Positions 52,467 to 61,444 of a stretch of DNA of 64,000 nt are shown here, one piece after another. Origin of the DNA: an uncultured Eubacteriales bacterium (GTDB lineage Bacteria > Bacillota > Clostridia > Christensenellales > UBA1242); contig CAPERS010000001.1 of the NCBI GenBank assembly GCA_948607205.1, positions 62,001 to 126,000 of the forward strand. Reading direction: 5' to 3'. The position numbers and the translations under genes were made by a program. The notes beneath the pieces are model-generated. The model did no database searches, was not told the DNA's origin, and saw only the letters and a list, made by a program, of their open reading frames with translations. Within the stretch, counting starts at the first letter, position 1; each line of letters opens with the position of its first letter.

Positions 52467-52991
52467 CTAAAATACACTTTTAATTATTTCCCAAATGCGC
52501 GAAATATATTCAACATTGGCGGAATTTGTCGATTTTGTGAAGCAGAATGCAGGAAAAAGTATGCACCACCAGTTGTTTCCCTCACCACTTCCAAGTTCCA
52601 AAATGAGTGCGTCATAATTACCTTCTTCAAGTGTGATATCATCATAAGTTCGAGTTGGAAAAAATTCATTGTCAATCTTTGCATGAGAAGTATAAGAAAA
52701 ACCTTCTTTTTTAAGCACTCCATTTGCAACTGATTCTATGTAAGAAAAATTATCACTCATAACTTTAATCGCTTCGTCCTTGCTTTCGATGCCAGCAAGC
52801 ACAGGAATAAGCGCTTCAACAATGGCATCTTTCACCTTGTATTTCACATTTTGGTCAACTGTCAGGTTTGAATTGGCTCTGATATGTATCCTAAGATAAT
52901 CTGGCTCAACCACAGTTTGACTTGAAAGACCACACAACGCCAAAGTCACAATAAGCCCAACAATTGAAAGAGCGCCCAAAATCCATTTCAT
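52467..52991 (-). CDS. spoIIR: Stage II sporulation protein R
   Basis: 174 residues: N-terminal membrane segment or signal, then the SpoIIR pattern YLRIHIRANSN, VKYKVKDAIVEALIPVL, FFPTRTYDD, GNYDALILELGSGEGNNWWCILFPAFCF. It is secreted from the forespore and triggers SpoIIGA to cleave pro-SigE. SD AGGTGAGG. A possible sigma-F promoter lies just upstream. Directly followed by sleB-ypeB. Confidence 0.95.
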   Translation of the reverse strand: MKWILGALSIVGLIVTLALCGLSSQTVVEPDYLRIHIRANSNLTVDQNVKYKVKDAIVEALIPVLAGIESKDEAIKVMSDNFSYIESVANGVLKKEGFSYTSHAKIDNEFFPTRTYDDITLEEGNYDALILELGSGEGNNWWCILFPAFCFTKSTNSANVEYISRIWEIIKSVF

Positions 52992-53011
52992 ATTTTCACC
53001 TCACCTGGCAC

Positions 53012-53041
53012 AAGTGTTGACAAGTTTTTGTTAGGTTATAC
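53012..53041 (-). promoter_or_regulatory. Candidate sigma-F promoter of spoIIR
   Basis: GTATA (53041-53037), 15 bp, GTCAACACTT (53021-53012) on the minus strand; resembles GTATA-N15-GGnnAnAnT, with T for the second G. Confidence 0.4.
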
Positions 53042-53095
53042 ATTTTTTAATAATTTTATTTGCCCCAATTAATATATATTTTTTTCATTTTCATA

Positions 53096-53127
53096 AAAAA
53101 ACAGAGTCAAATTAAACTCTGTTTTTA
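53096..53127 (-). terminator. Terminator of the giant surface protein gene
   Basis: AAAAACAGAG, loop, CTCTGTTTTTT on the minus strand, overlapping the stop codon. Confidence 0.85.
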
Positions 53128-56100
53128 TAATCTCTCAAAACCAGCAAGGCCAGTTGCAAGCACGTCTGTCTGCTTTGATATTTGTTTTGCATACTCAAAC
53201 AATGTTACTTGCATTGGAAGATTGTTGTTGATGCCTTGAGCGTAGCGGAAACCATCATTGAAATCTTCGGCATTTCCGTAGGCATGCTTTATCCTTTCTC
53301 CAGCAACTGTCATAGAGGCATAACTTGATTTGACATAAACTCCGCTTTCACCTCCACAGAGAACACTTACCCATGTTGCAACACTGCCTTTTCCTGACAT
53401 TTCACAATTTGATGAGCAGTTTTCAATCAATAGGTCATTTTTATAATTCCTTGCGACTATTGCACCACTGAAACGAGAAGACCCATTTTTAAATATGATA
53501 TTTCCATAGTTTGCACAAGAGGAAATGACTGTATTTTCACCCTCTGTCGAGCCAATTATGCCTGCAGTTGCGTCCACACCTTTTTTGTTGGAAACTTCTC
53601 CATAATTGATACATTTTTCTATTATAATACCATTTCCAATACTTCTGCCTGCGATTCCACCATAATAGTAATCTGAACCTTCGTCAATATTTTCGATTGT
53701 TCCATAGTTTATGCAACTTGAGATTTTACCGCCCAAAAGTCTTCCTGTGATTCCACCGCCATAGCAAGTCTTTATTGTTGCATAATTGACGCAATTTCTT
53801 ACAATTCCATTTGTTACACCAGCAATTCCTCCAGTGTTGCTGTAATTGTTTGTGCTTGTTATACTGCCTTCACCCACCAAACAATTTTCTATCACAACAT
53901 TATTATTGCAATTGCCTGCTATTCCGCCCACATATTGTAATCCTGTGATGTTAGCACTTTCAAGTCTAAGATTGTTAATTGTTGCGTTTTCTACATTACC
54001 AAACAAGCCAGAATATTCAAAATATGTTTTATCTTTGGCATTCGCAAAATCTGAATACGTTGTAAGGTTTCTTATTACATAATCATCACCATCAAATCTT
54101 GTTCCTTTAAAAGATACACTTGGTAATATTCCTATTGGCATCCAATATCTGCCTGAAAGGTCAATATTGTTTGCAAGGCGGATTGTTTTGCCAGCAAAAT
54201 CATTGTCTTCAAAGTTAACCATATATGCAACCTTTCCAAGTTCTTCTGCACTCGAAATGAGATATGCTCCGCTTGCGTCGGTTGTAAGTTCAACATCTTT
54301 GCCGACTGATGACCAAGTTTCCACCCAGTTTGCTGTTATTGTGGTGTCGCTGTTGCCTGCAAGGAAATAGTAACCCAAATCAATCATTGAACTGTCACTG
54401 AAATAACTTTCAACATTTGAGCCAAACGCGCAGTCATTGATAATGATAACATCTTTGATTTTACCTTTGAAATAACTGCCTACTGGACTTGAACCACTTC
54501 CCACTTCTGCACCAATGAGCATTGAGTTTGTTGAGTTATAGCCAACTTTGTTGCTGTTAAAGATTGGAGTTTCTTGGATTTTCTCATTATCTATGAAAAG
54601 AGTGCCTTTTTGACCATCAAAAGTTAGGATGAAATTATGCCAGCCAGAAGTCAAACTTGACCATTTTTTGTTCGAAAAAAGTGAGTTGTATCCTTTGCCA
54701 TATTCATATATTGCACAGCAGATATTTCCGCTATTTGATTCAATATTCCAGCCACCGCTTTCTGTGCAAGAAATAATTCTCATGCTTGTGTCAGAAACGC
54801 CATATTCCGACCAGTTGTCCATGTATGCCCATGTGCTGAACAAAAATTTATCACTATACATGTGACTTCTTCCAATATTTACATAATCACTTGTGCCATT
54901 AAAGTTTTTTTCTTCCTTTAAATACTGTGGCTCAACCACATATCCACTTCCTGAAACTGACCAACCCGTGAAGATATAGCCCTGCCTTTTTGGCACTTGA
55001 AGTGAAACAAGATTTTTCTCTTTGACTGCTGAAATATGAGTTGTCACACCGTCGTTTATAACCAAGGAAAATTTATCAACTGTGACAAACTGTAAATTGA
55101 CATCAACGCGTTTATCAAGCACTTTGATTTTGATGTTTTTGCTCGTGCTTCCACTAGCTTCTGCAGACGAATCTGTCAAAACGTATCCTGAATATCGGAT
55201 ATCTCCGTTATACTTTATGTCATAAATCTCAACTGAAGAATCATAAGTAATCTCTTCAAAAAAGTCGCTGACATTTGTTTTACTAACGTTTCCATTGACT
55301 TTAACTGAAAATGTAAAACCTGTATTTGCGTTGGTCGACTGATTGACATTGTCTAAATAATGATTGACATCAACATAATATTTGTTGATTTCCCACACGG
55401 CATACAAGTTAATAGAACCGTTTTGCGTTGTGGTCAAGTTGTTGACGCTTTGATTGTTTGAATAAACCACATCGCCACTTGAACTTGTTGCCCAACCTTT
55501 GAATGAATAGCCTTTTTTTGTGAAAGAATTGCTTTTTAAGTTTTGCGCTGTTCCATATTTAAAATCCTGTGCACTCATTGACCCACTTCCACCATTGGCA
55601 TGAAAGTTGACCTTGTATGAGTATGGCGTGTATTGAGCATATAATATAGCGCCCGGCTCTACAAAAGTTTTGAAAACCCAATTATTTCCATTTCTTTCAA
55701 TAACAATTTCTCCACCACTGCTTTTGGTATAAAATCCTTTTAAACTATAGCCAGGCTCTTCAAAATCGTTTACTATTGAACTGTTTTCGACATAATGAAT
55801 ACCACAATTTTCTTCTATAACCCTTGCTTTTAATTTTAAGGTAGACGATAATGTATATGTATAACTTAATCTTGGATATATATATAAAACAGTATCAGAT
55901 TCAGTGTTAGACGCAACAGAAAAAGATGAATTTGATATTGTAAGACTTGTATTTGTTATGTCTTCATTTATATAAATATCTTTTATGTAACTTTGACCTC
56001 TAAAATAACTAACAACTAGTCCAGATAATTTAATTTTGTTTTTAACTTTATCTTCGTTTCCTGATATGTCAACACTTAGACCAAAGCGCCTTTCTTTCTG

Positions 56101-56517
56101 CGATAAAATCCCTATGGAAATACTGTAACTCCCAGACGCAGAAAATGATGAATCTTTTTCAGTTATAACGGCATTATAATCAAATTTTTTATTAACTGGA
56201 ACACTTAAATTTCCCATTTTATGCTTATCACTGCCCCAATTATTATGATAATAAACCCTTGCATCTGATAGATTTACAGCCAAAGTGGATTGACTTGAAA
56301 TTGAGCCATCACTATTTATTGAATTATAATAACATTCAACAGGGCTAAGTTTTATGCTTGCTGAAGATGTTGACGCCGCAACAGCCACATCTTTATCAGT
56401 ATTAAGTGGCTCATTCTTTTCTTGACCAGAAAAAATAACAATCAAGCCGGCTGAAAGACAAAAGGCAAAAACAAAAAAAATTGAAAATAATAATTTTTGT
56501 GTTTTTTTCAAAACCAC
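53125..56517 (-). CDS. Giant secreted surface protein: InlB repeat, LamG-like and GLUG domains (1130 residues)
   Basis: Signal segment at 8-32 (LLFSIFFVFAFCLSAGLIVI), N-terminal beta region, InlB B-type repeats at about 300-380 (YSYKVNFHANGGSGS, FKGWATSSSGDVVYS), a concanavalin/LamG-like domain at about 543-720 (FNGTSDYVNIG, GWHNFILTFDGQ), GLUG repeats at about 760-1080 (GGIAGNCNNN, GGITGRLLGG) and the C-terminal tail shared with the 823-residue protein (GNAEDFNDGFRY, INNNLPMQVTLF). GTG 56517 or TTG 56511 can start; TTG has better SD spacing. No sortase motif. Likely a phase-variable adhesin, see its promoter. Confidence 0.87.
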   Translation of the reverse strand: MVLKKTQKLLFSIFFVFAFCLSAGLIVIFSGQEKNEPLNTDKDVAVAASTSSASIKLSPVECYYNSINSDGSISSQSTLAVNLSDARVYYHNNWGSDKHKMGNLSVPVNKKFDYNAVITEKDSSFSASGSYSISIGILSQKERRFGLSVDISGNEDKVKNKIKLSGLVVSYFRGQSYIKDIYINEDITNTSLTISNSSFSVASNTESDTVLYIYPRLSYTYTLSSTLKLKARVIEENCGIHYVENSSIVNDFEEPGYSLKGFYTKSSGGEIVIERNGNNWVFKTFVEPGAILYAQYTPYSYKVNFHANGGSGSMSAQDFKYGTAQNLKSNSFTKKGYSFKGWATSSSGDVVYSNNQSVNNLTTTQNGSINLYAVWEINKYYVDVNHYLDNVNQSTNANTGFTFSVKVNGNVSKTNVSDFFEEITYDSSVEIYDIKYNGDIRYSGYVLTDSSAEASGSTSKNIKIKVLDKRVDVNLQFVTVDKFSLVINDGVTTHISAVKEKNLVSLQVPKRQGYIFTGWSVSGSGYVVEPQYLKEEKNFNGTSDYVNIGRSHMYSDKFLFSTWAYMDNWSEYGVSDTSMRIISCTESGGWNIESNSGNICCAIYEYGKGYNSLFSNKKWSSLTSGWHNFILTFDGQKGTLFIDNEKIQETPIFNSNKVGYNSTNSMLIGAEVGSGSSPVGSYFKGKIKDVIIINDCAFGSNVESYFSDSSMIDLGYYFLAGNSDTTITANWVETWSSVGKDVELTTDASGAYLISSAEELGKVAYMVNFEDNDFAGKTIRLANNIDLSGRYWMPIGILPSVSFKGTRFDGDDYVIRNLTTYSDFANAKDKTYFEYSGLFGNVENATINNLRLESANITGLQYVGGIAGNCNNNVVIENCLVGEGSITSTNNYSNTGGIAGVTNGIVRNCVNYATIKTCYGGGITGRLLGGKISSCINYGTIENIDEGSDYYYGGIAGRSIGNGIIIEKCINYGEVSNKKGVDATAGIIGSTEGENTVISSCANYGNIIFKNGSSRFSGAIVARNYKNDLLIENCSSNCEMSGKGSVATWVSVLCGGESGVYVKSSYASMTVAGERIKHAYGNAEDFNDGFRYAQGINNNLPMQVTLFEYAKQISKQTDVLATGLAGFERL

Positions 56518-56539
56518 AGCCCTCCTTTTTCTTTATTTT

Positions 56540-56569
56540 AGTATACCTCAAAATCCCCCCCCTAGTCAA
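56540..56569 (-). promoter_or_regulatory. Promoter with an eight-G tract in its spacer, surface protein gene
   Basis: TTGACT (56569-56564), 18 bp, TATACT (56545-56540) on the minus strand. The spacer contains GGGGGGGG (56562-56555). Loss or gain of one G would change the spacer to 17 or 19 bp. The gap to the next gene (56570-56762) is otherwise AT-rich with no feature seen. Confidence 0.8.
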
Positions 56570-56762
56570 CTAAATCCGACAGAAAAACCACGCTTTTTTT
56601 GCGTTTCCGTTTTGCAAGAAAGGCTATGCTGGTGATTTAGATTAAGTTGAATTAAAAATGTTTAAATTCCTGTTTTTACCAAACAAAAATCAAGAACGAT
56701 TTTGCCTATTAAAATATTTGAAACTGCATAAAAAAACTTTCATCATTTTATTCTTGTGTAAT

Positions 56763-56791
56763 AAAAAAAAGACCTGCAAAGAGGTCTTTTA
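56763..56791 (-). terminator. Terminator of sipL
   Basis: AAAAGACCT, short loop, AGGTCTTTTTTTT on the minus strand, 20 bp after the stop. Confidence 0.85.
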
Positions 56792-56811
56792 AGGAAGGAT
56801 TGGCAATTCCC

Positions 56812-58326
56812 TTATTTTGTTTTTTGATAATAGAGCACGATGCCTGCGTCTTCAGCAAGAGGGAAAACAACATCGGGATTTTGAGCAAGAATAACTTCTT
56901 CTTTAACTTTTGCTTCTTTGGCGATATCCCAAAGTTCTTTTCCTGCCTGACCATAGACAAGTTCCATTGCATAATCCTTTTCTGGATAGGCTTCAACTGT
57001 TTCCGCTTCGGTGATAACGCTTGAAAGCACATTGTGACAATAGTTCACTGCTATTTTAACTTTTGCGTCATAGAAAATTTCCCTACCCTTTTTGGCAACA
57101 ACATCAACATCACAAATGATTGCATCAACTGTCAAAGTCCCGTCTGGATTTGCAACATTAAATTTGTCAGAAACTGAGAATGGGATGTCGAGTTGAACAC
57201 TGTTTAGAGAATTGTCTTCATCGTTGAGATAGATGACATAAGTTTTTGCGATACCTTCAATCACAACTTCGCCATTAGCAAGATAACTGCTTGTGACAGT
57301 CACACTGTTTCCGCCAACAAAAAGGATTTTGTCAATGCGAGGTTTGTCTTCCTCCAAAGTGAGAGAGCCATCAATTTTTCCTTCAACAACTTCACTTTTG
57401 CAAACTCTTGTCATGTCAAAAGAAGAAGTTGTGACTTTGATTTCATTTTGAGTGCTGTAAAGGTCTTTGATAACCTGAACGCTTGCCTCTTCATAGGCTT
57501 TAACTTGAATGCAAATTGGAACGCTTAAACTTAAAACTGCACCTTTTTCGCTTTCATTGACTTCAATCACAACATTGTCGCGCTTGACTGATGCATAGCC
57601 TTCAACAAGGCTTTCTCTTGTTGCGCCTTCAAGTTCAACTTCTTCCTTGAATGCCTCAGTCACATAGCCACTTTCAAACTTGCCTTCGTCTGTCACATAC
57701 AAAACGCGAGTCACAACATCGCCAGAAACTGAAACAAAATTCACTCCGCTTTCAACATTTTTCACAATAACTTGGCTTTCGCCGAGCAAAATTGTCTTCA
57801 CATTTCCACGAGGAGAGAGTTCACTGCTCACAGTTGCTGTTTCACTTGCTTCACCGATAAGTCTGATAACATTTATATCTTCGCTTTTAAAGCAAACATC
57901 TTGGTCGTCAGTTTTGATTGATTGAATTTCTTGGCTGTGAATAACTTGACCATTTTGCTCAATTTGACAAACAAATCTGAAACTGTCAGCGCTCACACTT
58001 GAAACTTCACAATCAATCACTTTAACATTGATAATTGCTTTGTCGCCAGTTGAAATGTTGTCACCTTCAAACTTTGAAGTGAATGGACAGCAAGACTTGG
58101 CGCAAAGTGTTTCGCCATTTTCATTGAGATAGACAACATTAACATCAACGCAACCTGCAAAATTGATGACGCCGTTTAAAACCTCACATGTGTTGACTAT
58201 TGCGTCAGTTGTGAGTGCAAGAAGTTTTGTTGCACAATCAACAGAAACAGCACAATCAACAGAAAACTCTCCTCTGTTTAACTTTTCTTTTTTCACAATG
58301 TTAAAATTGTTACTTTCAAATGCCAT
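56812..58326 (-). CDS. sipL: Spore coat morphogenetic protein SipL-like (SPOCS and LysM domains)
   Basis: 504 residues from ATG 58326 (MAFESNNFNIV), with GGAGGGG five bases upstream. Three SPOCS/DUF3794-type units are visible as repeated beta segments (CEVLNGVINFAGCVDVNVVYLNE; CDVDVVAKKGREIFYDAKV), and the C-terminus is LysM-like (GKELWDIAKEAKVKEEVILAQNP). SipL is the clostridial partner of SpoIVA in coat assembly; its LysM part binds SpoIVA. spoIVA lies 50 kb away in this window. Monocistronic, divergent from veg. Confidence 0.88.
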   Translation of the reverse strand: MAFESNNFNIVKKEKLNRGEFSVDCAVSVDCATKLLALTTDAIVNTCEVLNGVINFAGCVDVNVVYLNENGETLCAKSCCPFTSKFEGDNISTGDKAIINVKVIDCEVSSVSADSFRFVCQIEQNGQVIHSQEIQSIKTDDQDVCFKSEDINVIRLIGEASETATVSSELSPRGNVKTILLGESQVIVKNVESGVNFVSVSGDVVTRVLYVTDEGKFESGYVTEAFKEEVELEGATRESLVEGYASVKRDNVVIEVNESEKGAVLSLSVPICIQVKAYEEASVQVIKDLYSTQNEIKVTTSSFDMTRVCKSEVVEGKIDGSLTLEEDKPRIDKILFVGGNSVTVTSSYLANGEVVIEGIAKTYVIYLNDEDNSLNSVQLDIPFSVSDKFNVANPDGTLTVDAIICDVDVVAKKGREIFYDAKVKIAVNYCHNVLSSVITEAETVEAYPEKDYAMELVYGQAGKELWDIAKEAKVKEEVILAQNPDVVFPLAEDAGIVLYYQKTK

Positions 58327-58446
58327 TTTCCCCTCCATGATTTACACGATATCTTACGATGGAAAAACAAAAAGTATGACTAAAATGTTTAAAAAGTTTT
58401 TCTTTTGGCAAAAAATATTTCAGATATTTAATTAAGGAGTTATTAT

Positions 58447-58674
58447 ATGAGAAAAATTAACTTAGGACTTGACGAGGTCAAAGAGAAGATAAAAGCGCTT
58501 AAAGGCAACGAGGTTGAAATGAACATAAATCGCGGACGAAAAAAAATTGACACCATAAACGGAGTGATAAAGGATGTTTATCCAAGTGTTTTCACTGTCA
58601 AGACTGAAGCGCAAGGTCAAATTCAAACCTTTTCATATTTTGATGTTATGTGTGGAAATGTTGTGATATTATAA
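58447..58674 (+). CDS. veg: Veg family protein
   Basis: 75 residues: LDEVKEKIKALKGNEVEMN, NRGRKKIDTINGVIKDVYPSVF and FSYFDVMCGNVVIL are the standard Veg (DUF1021) pattern, a small protein linked to biofilm and matrix gene control in Bacillus; its biochemical action is unclear. SD AAGGAG. Divergent from sipL. Confidence 0.95.
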   Translation: MRKINLGLDEVKEKIKALKGNEVEMNINRGRKKIDTINGVIKDVYPSVFTVKTEAQGQIQTFSYFDVMCGNVVIL

Positions 58675-58768
58675 TTATTTATTGAGATTTATTTTAATTT
58701 ATTATAATAATCTTTTATTATATATAATTCTATACTTAAAGCATTTAACATTTATAAAATTATGATAA

Positions 58769-58797
58769 CAAAAAAAGCATCACCGATGCTTTTTATT
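58769..58797. terminator. Bidirectional terminator between veg and rpe
   Basis: AAAAAAGCATC, ACC, GATGCTTTTT. Confidence 0.9.
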
Positions 58798-59458
58798 TAT
58801 TTTTAAGTTTTTTGACCATTTCTTCTCTATTTTCTGCTTTGAAAATGCAACTTCCACTGACAAGAATATCGACGCCAGTGTTTATAAGACTTTTTGCATT
58901 GCTCTCGTTTACGCCACCGTCCACTTCAATTTTGAAGTTAAGTCCGTTTTGGTCACGGAAACGTGCAATCTCTTTTATTTTATCAAGAGTTTCAGGAATA
59001 AACTTTTGTCCACTCATGCCCGGCTCAACACTCATTATCAGAAGCACATCGATGTTATAGCAGAAAAGTCTGACATCTTTGAACTCAGTTTCAGGTTTGA
59101 TTGAAAGCCCTGCCAAAGTTTTATTAGCATGAATAAAGTCAATCGCCTTGACAATGTCATCGTGTTTTGAAAAGGCTTCATAATGCACTGTTAAGATGTT
59201 TGCTCCCGCTTTTATATAATTTTCAAGTGAGGCATAAGGTTCATTTGTCATAAGGTGAACATCAAGCATACAACTTGTGTTTTGGTTGATGTTTGAAACA
59301 AGCGTATGGTCAAAAGTTTTGTTGGAAACAAAAATTCCATCCATCACATCACAATGAATCATGTCAGCAATTATCTGAATTGATTTGGTGTATTCAATTA
59401 TGCCTTGATAACTTTTAACTGGGTCAGTTGAAACTGAAATGTAGGTTTGCTTTTCCAT
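58793..59458 (-). CDS. rpe: Ribulose-phosphate 3-epimerase
   Basis: 221 residues from ATG 59458, chosen for its SD (AAAGGAG); the longer frame overlaps rsgA. A TIM barrel with catalytic and metal residues in HCDVMDG, DVHLMTNEP, and the phosphate site EVDGGVNESN / VSGSCIF. Interconverts ribulose-5-P and xylulose-5-P. Follows rsgA by 10 bp, as in Bacillus. Confidence 0.95.
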   Translation of the reverse strand: MEKQTYISVSTDPVKSYQGIIEYTKSIQIIADMIHCDVMDGIFVSNKTFDHTLVSNINQNTSCMLDVHLMTNEPYASLENYIKAGANILTVHYEAFSKHDDIVKAIDFIHANKTLAGLSIKPETEFKDVRLFCYNIDVLLIMSVEPGMSGQKFIPETLDKIKEIARFRDQNGLNFKIEVDGGVNESNAKSLINTGVDILVSGSCIFKAENREEMVKKLKNK

Positions 59459-59468
59459 AATTTCTCCT

Positions 59469-60308
59469 TTAATATTTTTTGAACTGTTGAAGTTCTTGCA
59501 GAATTTTAAGATAATTTGAATAGCGAGTTTTTGAAATTTCACCACTCTTCACACCTTCTATTATACCACACTTATCATGCTTTTGGTGCAGACAAGAAGA
59601 AAATTTGCAAAATTGTCTAAACTTCAAAAAGTCAGGGTAATAGGTTGAAAGTTCGCGTGGACTAAGTTCACTGACCATGGAAAGTTCAAGCATTGAAAAT
59701 CCAGCCGTATCAGCCAAAAAACCTTTGTCAAACTCAAACAGTTCAACCAATCTGGTTGTTTGTTTGCCACGTTGAACTTTGACTGAAAGGTCGCCAACTT
59801 CACAGACGTCTCTTCCAACCAAAGAATTTAAAATTGAAGATTTTCCAACAGCGCTTTGCCCTGCAAGAGCGCACGTTCCTTGAATTTCAGTTTTTAACTC
59901 TTCAAAACTTTGATTTTTTGTTGAGATTTCAATAACTTTGCAAACATTTTGGTATATCTCTTTTGTCTGACTTAAAAACTCAGCACTTGCGATATCAATC
60001 TTGTTGACAACAATGATTGGCTCAATCCCATTGATAAAAGCATAAACAAGCATTTTGTCAATCAGCACAAAGTCTGGCTTTGGAACTGGCGCAATCACCA
60101 AGAAAAGTCTGTCAAGATTGGCAAGCGGAGGCCTTATCAACAGATTTTTTCTTGGTTTAATTTTCTCAATTGTTTTGTCAAATTCAACATAATCCCCAAC
60201 AAAAATCCCTTGTTTTTTTAGTGTTCCTTTGCCATTAACGTCAAACTTTTTTCGGTCGGAGAGCACAGTGAAAAGGTTTGCATTTTTCTTTATTATAAGT
60301 CCTTCCAT
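59469..60308 (-). CDS. rsgA: Small ribosomal subunit biogenesis GTPase RsgA
   Basis: 279 residues from ATG 60308, which shares its A with the rlmN stop (TAATG) and has GGGGAGG upstream. OB fold, then the circularly permuted GTPase (NKID before the P-loop GQSAVGKSSILN) and a C-terminal zinc site (FCKFSSCLHQKHDKC). It assists 30S maturation. In Bacillus prpC-prkC lie between rlmN and rsgA; here they are absent. Confidence 0.96.
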   Translation of the reverse strand: MEGLIIKKNANLFTVLSDRKKFDVNGKGTLKKQGIFVGDYVEFDKTIEKIKPRKNLLIRPPLANLDRLFLVIAPVPKPDFVLIDKMLVYAFINGIEPIIVVNKIDIASAEFLSQTKEIYQNVCKVIEISTKNQSFEELKTEIQGTCALAGQSAVGKSSILNSLVGRDVCEVGDLSVKVQRGKQTTRLVELFEFDKGFLADTAGFSMLELSMVSELSPRELSTYYPDFLKFRQFCKFSSCLHQKHDKCGIIEGVKSGEISKTRYSNYLKILQELQQFKKY

Positions 60309-61336
60309 TAAACCTCCCCGCGAAGTATCTGATTTCGCAATTGCCCACAAGCACCGCCAATATCTTCGCCAAGCGTTCTTCGAACAGTCGCTGAAATCCT
60401 TTCTTTTTCAAGAGCATCTTTGAACGCATAGCATTCCTCTCTTGAAGTTGATTTAAGCGTTCTTTCCTTGACCTCATTGAGTGGAATTATGTTCACATGG
60501 CAAGAAAAACCACGCAAAAGCAAGCCCAGTTCTTTTGCACATTGAAGTGAATTGTTGACATTTTTTATGAGAGTATATTCAAACACAATTCGTCTTCCTG
60601 TTTTGTTGAAATAATATTTGCATGCCTCGATAATTTCGCTTATCGAGTGAACATTTGCAATCGGCATTGACTTTTTCCTGACTTCATCATTTGAGGCATG
60701 CAAAGAAATTGTCAAAGTGACTGAAAAGCCATCGTCTGCCAACGCATATATTTTTGGCACAAGACCGCAAGTTGAAAGAGAGATATTTCGCTGACTTATA
60801 TTGATGCCATCTTCGCTTGAAACAAGGCTCAAAAATTTGGTCACTTCATCATAATTGTCAAGCGGTTCACCACTTCCCATAAGCACGAGATTGGTTATCT
60901 TTCTGTTTTTTGCATCTCCGCCAATGTCACGATTAACCAAAAGCACCTGTCCAAGCATTTCACCTGAAGAAAGATTTCTGATAAGCCCTTTCAGTGTAGA
61001 AGCACAAAACTTACAACCCATTCGACAACCAACTTGAGTTGAAAGGCAAAGTGTGTTTCCGTGCTTATATTTCATCAAAACCCCTTCCACAATATTACCG
61101 TCTTCAAAAGAAAAAACATATTTTATTGTGCCATCTCGGCTTGTGAACTTACGCTCTATTTTATATTTTGGATAATTATCAATAATTTCCTTTGGAAGAA
61201 CCTTTGGAAGAACTGTGATTTCGCTCAAAGATTTTCCTGCATAAATGCCATCAAAAAGTTGCTGACCTCTAAATGCAGGCAAGCCCAGATTTTTAACAAA
61301 TTCTTGCATTTCTTTTTTAGTTAAATCTGATAACAT
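60308..61336 (-). CDS. rlmN: Dual-specificity RNA methyltransferase RlmN
   Basis: A 342-residue radical SAM enzyme: CRMGCKFCAST (CxxxCxxC for the 4Fe-4S cluster), GSGEPLDNYDEV, SLHASNDEVRKK and the catalytic Cys in DIGGACGQL near the C-terminus. Makes m2A2503 in 23S rRNA and m2A37 in tRNA. SD AAGGAG. Translationally coupled to rsgA. Confidence 0.97.
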   Translation of the reverse strand: MLSDLTKKEMQEFVKNLGLPAFRGQQLFDGIYAGKSLSEITVLPKVLPKEIIDNYPKYKIERKFTSRDGTIKYVFSFEDGNIVEGVLMKYKHGNTLCLSTQVGCRMGCKFCASTLKGLIRNLSSGEMLGQVLLVNRDIGGDAKNRKITNLVLMGSGEPLDNYDEVTKFLSLVSSEDGINISQRNISLSTCGLVPKIYALADDGFSVTLTISLHASNDEVRKKSMPIANVHSISEIIEACKYYFNKTGRRIVFEYTLIKNVNNSLQCAKELGLLLRGFSCHVNIIPLNEVKERTLKSTSREECYAFKDALEKERISATVRRTLGEDIGGACGQLRNQILRGEV

Positions 61337-61444
61337 CTTTCTCCTTGTTGTAAATCTTTGATTTGATGAAATATATTTTTTTTAACTTAAAATCAATATT
61401 TTTTTATATTTTTTATTTATCTTGAATAATTTCTTAATTAAATT

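Noticed and set aside
53125..56517. Sortase anchoring of the giant surface protein
   Set aside because: No LPxTG-like motif, hydrophobic segment or basic tail at the C-terminus.
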